From the NCBI RefSeq assembly GCF_000417875.1, contig NW_006920885.1, positions 630,893 to 658,023 of the forward strand: 27,131 nucleotides of DNA. Reading direction: 5' to 3'. Shown here one piece after another: positions 8,785-17,986 of the stretch (positions are counted from its first letter, which is position 1; each line of letters opens with the position of its first letter). Position numbers and translations under genes: made by a program. This DNA is from Pseudozyma flocculosa PF-1. Its lineage: Eukaryota; Basidiomycota; Ustilaginomycetes; Ustilaginales; Ustilaginaceae. Below the pieces are notes generated by a model. The model saw only the letters and a program-made list of their open reading frames with translations. It ran no database searches and was not told the origin of the DNA.

Positions 8785-10673
8785 ATGGTTGCCAAGGGAC
8801 TTCACTCGCACCATCCCGATGCCATCGCTGCACGCAGCGGCGCAGCGGGACGCGTCGCTGCAGAGTCCCCGGCCGAAGCGACAACTTCCAAGCCCCTCGA
8901 AGGAGCTGCGAGCCGTGCTGCGCTGGCAGACCCTCAAGTGAGCTTCCTCCACACCCAATCTCAGCTCCCAGAGATCTCGAGCGACGAGACCGCGTCTGTT
9001 GCTTCCTCCGACGGTGGCTCGCAGCATGGCATCGATTCGGACTCCCTCCGCGCCCTCTTCGCGTCGTCAATGTCACAGCTCTACAAGAGCGAGGTGCCCC
9101 TGTACGGCGATTTGCTCGACATCGTTGCGGACGTCAACGGAGACATGATGATCCAGCATCCCTCGCTCGTCTCGGACGATGAGATCAGCCGCCTCAATGT
9201 CGAGCGCCACGGCGCGGTGCGCGTCGGGACGCCTGCCGAGCTGGCGTTTCTCTCGCGCATCTTTCGCGTGCTCGGAATGAGGTCGGTGGGCTACTACGAC
9301 CTCTGGGCGGATGCCGGCCTTCCCATCCACTCCACGGCATTCCGCCCCATTGGCTCAACGGAGCTCATGAAAAACCCCTTCCGCATCTTTTGTTCGCTGC
9401 TCCGAATTGAGTTGATTGGCGACCTCGAGACGAGGCAGCTCGCCGAGCGGCTGCTGGCGAGTCGACGGATCGCCTCGCCCCGGTGCGTCGAACTGCTCGA
9501 GAAATTGGAGGCATCAATCAAGCCGGGCGAGGCGGACAATGGCGACGACATCCTACGTGTGCCGCACTTCCTTGCCGTCCCGCGCGAGGACGCTCTCGAG
9601 TTCATTGAAGAGTGCCTGCAAATCTTCAAGTGGCACTCGCACACCAACGTCTCCAAGGCCGATTATGAGCTTCTCAAGACGGCACATCCGCTGGTCGCCG
9701 ACATCGTCAGCTTCCGCGGCCCCCACATAAACCATCTTACACCGCGCACTCTCGATATCGATGAGGTGCAGAGGGAGATGGGAAGGAGAGGGTGAGTGCA
9801 CGCGATGGGCGCAGCAGAACCGTCGTCGCAGGATGAGACCGTTCTGACAGATGTGGAACCCTCTTGGCTGCCTGCCGACGACCCCCCTGTCCTTCCGACC
9901 GCTGGCCCGACAGAATCGATGCAAAGGAGATTGTCGAGGGTCCGCCTCCGCGCATCAACCCGATCTACCTCCGCCAGACGTCCTTCCACGCGCTCAGCGA
10001 GCAGGTCAGCTTCAGCAACCCATTTGACTCGTCGGCGCGCGTCAGTGGCCACCACACTGCCCGCTTTGGCGAGATCGAGCAGCGTGGACAGGCGCTGACG
10101 GGCAAAGGTGCAGACCTGTACGACGAGGTGATGCGGGCGGTGCACCGGTCCAAGTTCGACCTCGAGCGAGACCAGGCACGCAAGGCGAGCTCCGAAGAGT
10201 ACATGGCGATCCTTCGACGCGAGTTTGACAATCGCTTCACGGACGACGCCGACGAGATCAGGCGACAAGGCCTCGGCTTCTTCCGCTACCGCATCGTCGG
10301 TGATGCCCGGACCATGTCTCCACGTGTCAGCTCCGGACTCGACGAGGAAGGCAACAACGTGCTCGAGTCCCTCATCCGCAGCGGAAACGTGGTAGCGGAA
10401 CCGATCGTCTTTGAAGACTTCCTGCCTGCCTCGGCGGCAGGCATCTTCCAATCCAACCTGAAGGGTCCGTCGTCACCTGCCTCGTCGACCGCCAGCTCCG
10501 ATGCGCGAAAGGCAGCGACGAAGAGTGAAAGCGAGGAAGCGAAGAAGAGGCTCGAGGCGGCGGTGGGGACGCCGCTGCTGGATCCATTCGAGCTATACTC
10601 GAAGCAGGAGGTCGGCAGCCTGGAGGCGGTGGCCAAGGCAGCAGGTCTCGGCGCCATTGTCGACCTCTTTTGA
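8785..10673 (+). CDS. DUF1338 / HglS-type 2-oxoadipate dioxygenase/decarboxylase
   Basis: HglS-family proteins (VOC fold, formerly DUF1338, also YdcJ) are non-haem iron enzymes that convert 2-oxoadipate to 2-hydroxyglutarate, the step after 2-aminoadipate transamination in lysine catabolism. Exons are 8785-9791 and 9914-10673. The 122-bp intron (GTGAGT...CAG) is in phase 2 and joins as MGRRGIDAKEIVEGPPP. The 588-aa product is longer than the ~460-aa bacterial enzymes, mainly through a Ser/Ala-rich first ~85 residues. Conserved stretches: SQLYKSEVPLYGDLLDIVADVN, split here as SQLYKSEVPLYGDL then LDIVADVN; GYYDLWADAGLPIHSTAFRP with His182 and Arg187; NPFRIFCSLLRIEL; GPHINHLTPRTLDID with His314/His317; and RFGEIEQRGQALT with Glu389/Glu391. 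The two His and one Glu expected as metal ligands are therefore present. The ATG at 8785 has A at -3 and G at +4. The frame is open upstream, with another in-frame ATG near 8476, but that part looks like leader. Confidence 0.88.
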
Positions 10674-11487
10674 GGCCGATGGAAGCGGCCACAGCAGAGT
10701 GCGTATGTACATACACCGCCAGGATCCGGCCCATGCTAGGTGACTTCATCCTGTATTATGGACAATTGCACGGTAGTGGTCAGTAGTGTGCCTCGGGGCT
10801 GTCCAGTCGTCGGCTGCGAACGAGGATGTTCGTGGGGAGCAAGAGCGGCGGGGCCATCGCAGCTCGGGTGAAGATGTCGAGGTGTGTGTCAATTTCCTCG
10901 GCGCAGACAAAGAAGTGCCTAGGGATCGGTTTGAACTTTGCAAATACCTCCATTATTTCTTTTCCCCTCAGGTTCTGAGCCCGCCCACTCGCCACCCCCA
11001 TGCTTGCTTCGGGTCGGGATAGTGCGTACGAAGCTATGGTTGGCGATAAGTAAGACGGCGCAGTGCAACATAAGAACATGCACCACCGTACGGCACCTGG
11101 CTGGTCGGCGGTATGGACGGCCTTCGAGATCGAGACGAAGGGTGATGATTCACGGCAAAGGTTCCTCCACACGGGAGCTTGGATAAGAAAGTCGTCGGCT
11201 GGCCATCGCATAAGGTTAGTCTAGTTTGAGTCGAGGTGCAGCGCAGCGTAAGTGTAGAGTAAGTTAAGAGCTGGTTAGGCTTGTAAGTGTGCCATCCGAC
11301 AGCCATCCCCACTTTCCCCTCCCTCGGATTACTATTCCCCTCCCTCGGATTACTACTGCAGCCTTTTCCCACCCAACCATCACCACCAGCACCCAGCAAG
11401 CAGTCGCCCGGTCCGCTACTCTCTAGTCGATCCATACAGCCGGGGTCGTTCTGCTGTCGCTCTCTTCGTCCTCGCCCATATCAGTCC
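10674..11487. promoter_or_regulatory. Intergenic region between HglS-like gene and the Dus2 fusion
   Basis: This contains the 3' flank of the HglS-like gene and the promoter of the next gene. A minus-strand open frame at 10780-11211 (143 codons) has an unusually protein-like second half but no family I know and no supporting context, so I do not call it a gene. The leader ends in CT-rich DNA with a tandem duplication at 11314-11355. Confidence 0.4.
11314..11355. repeat. Exact 21-bp tandem duplication in the leader
   Basis: The unit TTCCCCTCCCTCGGATTACT plus a final A occurs twice head to tail (11314-11334 and 11335-11355) without a mismatch. It lies upstream of either possible start codon of the Dus2 gene. 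Perfect identity suggests a recent duplication. Confidence 0.85.
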
Positions 11488-11673
11488 ATGATCCCGTCCC
11501 CATTCCTCTTTCGCCCTGCTCTCTCCTCGCCTTCACGTCTACCCGTATCTCGACGCCTTGGACTGAGCTACTTCGCCACTGCCACAGCTCCTCGCCCCAT
11601 TCATTGCGGTCATCACAACGGCCGAGCTATCATCAACCACCTTTGCCCTTCTCTCAAGAAGCGCCACCTTACG

Positions 11674-13980
11674 ATGCCGTCGATCGCACAGATCCCCCAG
11701 CCTGCCATGGTGGTCCCTCCAGCCAAGCGTGCCAAGTACGAAAACATTGCCGGCCTGTCCAACCAGACCGTGGCCACCGCGACCCTCCCCCTCGAGGACG
11801 CCGACATGGACCCGGTTCAGGAGCAGGAGCCAAGTACCGTAGCAGCCGATGACAGCCCCCTGCCCGTCAGCACCTCGCCCCTCGACTACGAGAACGGCAT
11901 CTTTCTCGGACCCATGGTTCGCATCGGCACCCTTCCCACCCGCCTACTCTCGCTCGAATACGGCGCCGATCTTGTGTGGGGCCCTGAGATTGTCGACCGC
12001 GCCATTATGGGCACTCAACGCCGCGTCGATCCTCGCACCGGCGTGATCGAGTACCTCAAGGACGACAAACAGGTCTTTTCCTGCCACCCCATCGAACGAC
12101 CTTACCTCGTGTTCCAGGTGGGCAGCGCCAACCCCGAGCAGGCGGCGCAGGCGGTCAAGATCATTACCGAGCACGACGACGTCGCCGCAGTCGACCTCAA
12201 TTGCGGCTGCCCAAAGCCCTTCTCCACTCATGCCGGTATGGGCGCCAACCTGCTCTCGACGCCGGATCTCCTTTGCAACATCCTCACGGCCATGCGCCGG
12301 GCCGCACCGCCTCATGTGGCTGTCACCTGCAAGATCCGCCTGCTGCCGACCCAGGAGGCCACCATCGCTCTCGTCGACCAGATCGTCCGGACGGGTGCCA
12401 TCGAGTGCCTCACAGTCCACTGTCGGACCAAGGACATGCGTCCTCGCGAGCCGGCACTGCTAGACCGCCTGCGCGACATTGTCGACCACGTCAACGCCAC
12501 CGCCAAGAGCCTCCATCGCAAGATCCCCGTCGTCTGCAACGGCGATTGCTGGGACGCCAGCGTGGCGCCTAGGATCAAGGAGCTCACCGGCGTCACCTCG
12601 ACCATGATTGCCCGCGGCGCCGAGGCCAACCCGTCGTGCTTCCGAACCGAGGGCAACCTCAGCGTTCCGGACACCATCGCGCCCAAATTGATCCAATACT
12701 CTCTGGCGCTCAACAACCCGATCGGCAACACCAAATACTGTCTTGGTCAGCTGGCATTCAAACCATCCGAGTCGATCCCAAAAGAGGTGCAGCTCCAGGG
12801 CAAGACCAAGATGATGCCCAAGAAGCAGCTTTCGGCCCTCCGCTCCGGTATCTCCCAGGCCAAGACGCAGGAGGATCTCGCTAAGGTCTTCAACATTGAC
12901 CCGGAACACGTCCGCTCCCAGGACGTAGACGCCATCATCCTCAGGGACCTCAAAGAGGCTCTGTCAAAGCGTGCTCGCACAACTTCGGGCGGATTCGATG
13001 GTCAGCGCGTCGGCGCCGTCGTGGGCAACGCTAACGAGGGCGCGCGTGATGGCACCGGATCGAGCGGCGGGCAGGGAGCCGAGGACGGCCACGCCTCGGG
13101 CGGAGGCCAGAGCCGGGCGACCGACAACTCGCCGCAGCCCGAGTGGAAGCAGCTGTTGGCCGAAAAGATCGGAAAACACATCAAGGACGAAAAATCGCTC
13201 CTCTACTACGCCCTCTCTACTGTCGAGGCGCAGACTTCGGTCCACGATGCGGCCAAGCCGCACGTCCGCTACGTCGTGCACCGCGGCTTCGTGAACGAGA
13301 AGCGCGACGGCGACGCTTCGGGAGGCATCGCACCGCAGAACCCTAACTTCGGATCGAGTCCGTGTCTGATGACGACAACCGACGTGCGCACGCCCAAGGT
13401 TCAGCAGCTCATCTCCCAGAGCGGCATCCGGGCGCAGGGCACGGATGGAAGCCATGGCGGAGAAGGCGAGATTGCATGGTGGATCGAGTCGGCACAGCTG
13501 CAGTTTCGCATTTCCGGCACTCTGCATGTGTTGCCTACCGAGGGACATCCGCTTCGCAGCTCGTTTCCCTACGATCGGCTCACTCCCCCACGGGCGCCCG
13601 GGTCGACCTCGACTGAGCCTTTCGATTGGGACGGCGAACGGAGCCGCATCTTCAACAAGCTCAATCCAGGTCTGCTGGCGAGTTTTTGTCGCCCCACGCC
13701 TGGATCGGCGCACCCGAACCTCGATGCGCTCGACACGGCTAGACCCAAGGATGACACCAGTTCGCCCTGGCCGCTCGAATTGCCGCAACCCGGCAAGGAG
13801 GAGACCGAGCAGCAGAGACAGCAGCTGCGCGAGAGCGAAAAGAACTTTGCCCTCCTCGTCATCGAGCCGCGCTCGGTGGACGTTGTCAACCTTGCCGACG
13901 ATACGCGGACCATCTATGAGCTGAAGCCCGGCCAGAATGCGGCCACTGGCGAGTGGACCAAGAGGAGGGTCGTGCCCTGA
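11674..13980 (+). CDS. tRNA-dihydrouridine synthase 2 fused to a PNPOx/Alr4036-like flavin domain
   Basis: Residues ~70-430 are a Dus2-type enzyme, which uses FMN and NADPH to reduce uridine to dihydrouridine (position 20 of the tRNA D-loop in yeast Smm1). Evidence: LGPMVRIGTLPTRLL, DLNCGCPKPFSTHAGMGANL with catalytic Cys179, TCKIRLL with Lys220, TVHCRTKDMR with His249, and VCNGDCW. After a Gly/Ser-rich linker (~430-488), residues ~490-768 resemble the pyridoxamine-phosphate-oxidase-like FMN-binding family of Alr4036: RYVVHRGFV, TTTDVRTPKVQQL, EIAWWIESAQLQFRISGTL, and a C-terminal FALLVIEPRSVDVVNL...GEWTKRRVVP. The frame is open throughout. No in-frame ATG lies between the Dus domain and the core of the second domain, so the latter cannot easily be a separate gene. 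I chose ATG 11674 (768 aa, A at -3). ATG 11488 would add 62 residues resembling a mitochondrial presequence. No intron is evident. Confidence 0.85.
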   Translation: MPSIAQIPQPAMVVPPAKRAKYENIAGLSNQTVATATLPLEDADMDPVQEQEPSTVAADDSPLPVSTSPLDYENGIFLGPMVRIGTLPTRLLSLEYGADLVWGPEIVDRAIMGTQRRVDPRTGVIEYLKDDKQVFSCHPIERPYLVFQVGSANPEQAAQAVKIITEHDDVAAVDLNCGCPKPFSTHAGMGANLLSTPDLLCNILTAMRRAAPPHVAVTCKIRLLPTQEATIALVDQIVRTGAIECLTVHCRTKDMRPREPALLDRLRDIVDHVNATAKSLHRKIPVVCNGDCWDASVAPRIKELTGVTSTMIARGAEANPSCFRTEGNLSVPDTIAPKLIQYSLALNNPIGNTKYCLGQLAFKPSESIPKEVQLQGKTKMMPKKQLSALRSGISQAKTQEDLAKVFNIDPEHVRSQDVDAIILRDLKEALSKRARTTSGGFDGQRVGAVVGNANEGARDGTGSSGGQGAEDGHASGGGQSRATDNSPQPEWKQLLAEKIGKHIKDEKSLLYYALSTVEAQTSVHDAAKPHVRYVVHRGFVNEKRDGDASGGIAPQNPNFGSSPCLMTTTDVRTPKVQQLISQSGIRAQGTDGSHGGEGEIAWWIESAQLQFRISGTLHVLPTEGHPLRSSFPYDRLTPPRAPGSTSTEPFDWDGERSRIFNKLNPGLLASFCRPTPGSAHPNLDALDTARPKDDTSSPWPLELPQPGKEETEQQRQQLRESEKNFALLVIEPRSVDVVNLADDTRTIYELKPGQNAATGEWTKRRVVP

Positions 13981-14265
13981 TTCCGGACCTTTTCTCTCTA
14001 CCGCGCCCCGCATCGCCTCGAGTGGGTGTGGTGTAGATCGCGACCCTAGCTGGCAATTGAACACACGTCTTTGACCTGATCTGAGAATGACCGATCACAG
14101 CAAGGCGCTCAGCGTGGGTTCGATGGTAGACCAGATTGTCACGGGCTACCGGACGACCAAGGTCGGCCTGGGAAAAGGTTCGAAGATAGAGCTAGAAATA
14201 CATGTGCAAGCCGTTAAGAGGCAGACTTGATAAGAAGGTCGAGAGTGCCGGGCGGAGGTCCTTCG
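13981..14265. terminator. Convergent 3' intergenic region (Dus2 fusion / AcrB-like)
   Basis: 285 bp separate two facing stop codons and must hold both transcript ends. No distinctive terminator structure is visible; a tRNA-like GGTTCGA occurs twice but without a cloverleaf around it. Confidence 0.35.
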
Positions 14266-17200
14266 TCAGCTAGACGGCGGCGGCGGCGGCGTTTTGGCCG
14301 CAGCCGCAACGTCGGCAAAGCTAGGTGTCGGTGGTGACTCGGCCTCGTTCTCCTGGGTACGGGAGTTAGAAGAGGGCCGCGCGGTCGTCGAAACGTCGTC
14401 GGCAACGATTGAATCACTCCTCGTCTGACCTGCCGTGACGGTCTTGGCAATCTCGGCGAGGATCTCGACGTCGAAATTTTCGCCGGTGCTGTGGGCGGGG
14501 TTGTTGTGGCCCAGTCCAGAACTTGGCTGCGCCATCGAGTGCTCCGGGCGATGCGGGCTAGTCGGGCTTACGGGCGCAGACATGTTCATGAGCCGACCCC
14601 CGCCTCCGCTGCGGAGGCCACCACCGCCGGGACCGTCCGAAAGCAGGCTGCTACTGCCGCCAATACCGGTCCCCGGGCCAAAGTCGGCACCAATATCGTG
14701 TGAGGCACCGATTGGGACCAAGCTTGAACGCTGCTGGCTAAAGTCGCCGAGCGAGAGTTTCGTCCGCAGCGAGGAGGGCGCGGTTGGACCGGACAGCGAG
14801 GGGGGAGACCAGATATCGCTGGTGGCACCGGGCACGCTGAGCCCACCCCCTAAGGGTGGCGATGGGGCTGCCCAGAGCGAAGGGCCAGTTGCGGAGCTAG
14901 TGCTGACGAGCGAAGAGCCTACAGCGGAGCCACCGCTCCCTACCGATGAAGTCGCAGGTGCGCCGGGGGACGTCCAAGCGTTGGGTGCCCGGAAGATTGA
15001 CGAATACGCGCCTCCACCGAAGGGCAACGGAGCCGAGGCACTGCTGGTGCTGGGCCCGAAAATGGAACCCGCGCCGAGGTTCAGGCCGGGACCAAAGTCC
15101 TCAAGGCTCGGATCGTAATCAAGTGGTCCGAATTTGCTGGTGGCGAATGCGCCTTCTTGAGATGTCGGCGGATCCTCCGTCTTAGTGAACGGAGCCGAAG
15201 CAAAGCGCGGGCTGCTAGACCCGTAAAGCAGAGGGCTTGATCCCGATGCAGTCGGGACAACGCTCGATAGCAATGGCGATGATCGGTTGAACGAATTGGC
15301 GGAGTTGGATCCCGGTGGGAACAGCTGGCTGCCGATGACGGAGTTGGAAGGAGCTCCTTCACTGACCGAGGCCGGCACGCGATCCGACCCGATCGGCGAG
15401 GGGGCGGTGCTCGTCATGACGGGCTTGGTGAGAGGTCCAGCTCCACCGTGACGGGCAAGTGGAAATGCGAAGCGGGACGACGACGTGGGCGAATGCTCCA
15501 TCGAAGATCCTCCTGGAGGGGTAGAGTTGAGCATCGGCGGGGCGAAGGCGGAAGGAGGTCCGGCTTTCGTGCTCTGTGCCGCACCTCCGATGGTCTCCTT
15601 GAGCATAATCGGCGAAGCATTGGCGGAAGACGCCGACGGGACGAACTCTGGATTGTTGGGGTTGAGGACCGAGTTCGTCGGGCCTTTGCCGAACAGTTGC
15701 GGCAGCGGGAGACTGGAGCGACGCTCGGAGCTGACAGGCGAAGCTTCGGCGCTGTAATCATGAGCGCCAGCAACGGCGTCTGGCCGGTACCCGGAGCCTC
15801 CATACATTCCGCCAGTGCCCAGCACACCGAAGCCAGTCCCCTGAGGACTCCCGTAATGCCCTTCCTGCGCGTGCGAATGGGAGAAGCCAGCGAGATGAGG
15901 TGGTTCGGTGCTTGTGGGATCGAAGGGCGAGTGGATCGAGATCGACCCGGCACCACCGTCGGGGCGCAAATTGTTGCTCGAGCGATAAGGACGCGCGACA
16001 TTGGGTGCAACGCCATTCGAGACGTAATGCTTGCCGACAACCGGATATGCGCTGGAAGAATGGCCTCCGTGCGATGCCGGGCCGGAGGCAGCGCGGGCGT
16101 TGTGTCCGTGTGATGCCTTGCCGCCTCGAGCCCCCGAGCCTGACGAGTAGCCCAAACCCTGAGGGCCCTTGCCTCGCGGGAGAACTTGCGAAGGGACCAT
16201 GTGATTTGACCCGCTGCCTCCGCGACCGCCGCCTCGCCCCGATGCATGCCCGCCCCTGCGAGCATGGAGAGGCTTCGAGAGTAGGTCCTTGATCTGTGAC
16301 TGTAGCTTGGCGATCTCAGCCTCGAGCGATGGTATTTTGTCGCTCTGGAGGCTGTCGCGGTCCGTCTTCTTGCTCCGGACTGAGGCTTCGACGGTCTTGA
16401 GCTCCTTTTCCACGGCCGCGATCTCGGCTTCGTCGCTCTGAAGCTGAGCTTCGACCTCTGCGTCCTCGTCATCGACTTCCTTCCTGAGTTCTTCGAGCTT
16501 CCGGACAACTTCTGCCTCCTGCTTGATCCAGTCGTCTTGTTCGCCTTCGATCTCTTCGGCATCGTTGTGAATCTCCTTGACATGGGCCGACGTCTGTTTG
16601 ATGGCCTCCTGCAGGGCGAGGACCTTCTGTTTGCTGCGGTGGTCTGTCGAGCTCATGCGGTCAATGTGGCGTTTGATGCTCTCGATCTCATGACGCAAAG
16701 CCGATTCCGCTTTCGATGTCTCCTTGCGCGCCTTGCGGAGCTCGGCGAGCATCTCTGACTTCAGAGCCTCGGACGTCTCGAGTTCGGCCTGCAACAGCGC
16801 CTTTCTCTGGACGTTGATCACTCCTGATCCGTTGTCCGTACTGACCCCGGCTTTCCCGAGAGGCGAGGGTGAGCCAGGTCTGACGGTAGCCGCCGTAGAA
16901 CCTCCGATGACTGCCGAGACTACTCCTCTGCTGCTTGATGCTGAGTCGCCGTTGCGATCTGGTGTGCGGATGGAACAGAGATTTCACGACCCTGCGGTCA
17001 GCACGCGAAGACGCGAGATGATCAGACGATTAGTTCGTGGATGAAGACTCGCCTCTCTCTGCCTTGGCTGCGATGGGCAGCCTCAAGCTCTCCAGGGTTC
17101 CATCGAGGCCGACTTTGACTTCGAATTGGATGTCGTAGTCCGACTCCGGTTGTAGACCAAAGATGACGACGATCGCTTCGTGGCTGCCTCTCTCACCCAT

Positions 17201-17986
17201 GAGGACGTGGGGCCAATCGTTGCCGTTGACGGTGACGCTGACCCGCTTCTCAAAGACGTGGACCATGTTGGAAGCCCTCGGATCGCCCTCAAAGCCTGAG
17301 TCGGATCCCTCTGAGCCTGATGCGCCGTCTTCATCGAAGCCGCTCGTGGCATCGTCGGAGACTAGGCCGTCGTCGTCATTCGGTCTTGCCTTTGGCTCAA
17401 AGGTGGCGGCGTCGTTGGAAACACGTCTGCCCGGTGCGGGCGAGGCAGAGGAGGGGCCGCGCAGACGAATCTTTGTGACTTTTCGGTTGAGGCTGCGAGT
17501 GGCAACAAGACCCTCGGCCAGCCGGTGTATTGGCACGTCGTGCGAGGAGCCAGGGATAGGGGAAGCGCGAGCGCTTCCGGCGTTGGATGAAGTCTCGGAG
17601 GAGAGGGGGGGATACCTTGAGTGAGGGAGCTTTGCCGCCGTGACATTGACAGCGGGAGCGGAAGGCAGTGTCGACACGGCCGATGCGGTAGCGGAAGGGG
17701 CTGGAGAGCTGTTGCCATTTGGCAGGGTCCGAGCCTGAAAGCGCTGCCTGAGCGGGGTACTGATGATGCCTGAAGGAATGGCGCTGAGCGGCGGCGGTCG
17801 GGTGGACCAGAGGACAGACACTGAGACGGGCGTGAGGTCGAGCAGCTCGATGCGGTAGGGATGATGCTGGTTCATCTGCTTCAAGCGCTGACCCGTGGTG
17901 AGGGCTAGCCTGCGACGGGGCGAATCGCGCCCGTCCCTCGAACCCTCTGCCGGCGCCTCGAGCGGCGAGGGCACGGGAGAGGCCAT
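14266..17986 (-). CDS. AcrB-like coiled-coil protein (ubiquitination-network family)
   Basis: Predicted exons on the minus strand are 17986-17053 and 16958-14266, giving 1208 aa. The frames join only if the 94-bp intron (17052-16959) uses a GC donor (GAG|GCGAGT) and acceptor ACACCAG; this reads KAERDRNGDS. A CTGAC branch-point-like site lies near 17000. Exon 2 has no ATG near its 5' end and its frame is closed by TGA at 16986-16984, which argues against a separate gene. Layout: a disordered Ser/Pro-rich first ~230 residues; an FN3-like segment at ~238-300 with VTVNGNDWPHVL and VVIFGLQPESDYDIQFEV; a long Glu/Lys coiled coil at ~359-542; an RGG-like patch GRGGGRGG; then ~650 residues of Ser/Gly/Pro-rich sequence ending FADVAAAAKTPPPPPSS. 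The N-D/T-D-W...GL-P-x-Y segment followed by a coiled coil recalls Aspergillus AcrB (acriflavine resistance, linked to CreB/CreD ubiquitin control). Its membrane segments are absent here. Family assignment is from memory and moderate. Confidence 0.65.

Noticed and set aside
8938..8966. Possible very short intron (GTGAGC...CTCAG) in the HglS-like first exon
   Set aside because: About 29 bp is shorter than any other intron here (88-148 bp); the frame is open without splicing.
9663..10451. 262-codon minus-strand frame antisense to the HglS-like gene
   Set aside because: Shadow of a GC-rich coding exon; it crosses the intron and has no domain.
10780..11211. 143-codon minus-strand frame between HglS-like and Dus2 genes
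   Set aside because: The C-terminal half reads somewhat like protein, but no family, no clear promoter or splice structure, and it overlaps the presumed Dus2 promoter. Transcript evidence would be needed to revive it.
12964..14064. 366-codon minus-strand frame antisense to the flavin-domain half of the Dus2 fusion
   Set aside because: The plus strand carries conserved domain sequence over the same span; the antisense product is unrecognisable.
14100..14200. GGTTCGA-like T-loop motifs suggesting a tRNA
   Set aside because: No acceptor stem, D-loop or anticodon arm could be paired around either motif.
15414..16583. 389-codon minus-strand frame inside the AcrB-like gene, another frame
   Set aside because: Ser/Arg/Pro-rich shadow frame; the coiled coil and its continuation lie in the neighbouring frame.
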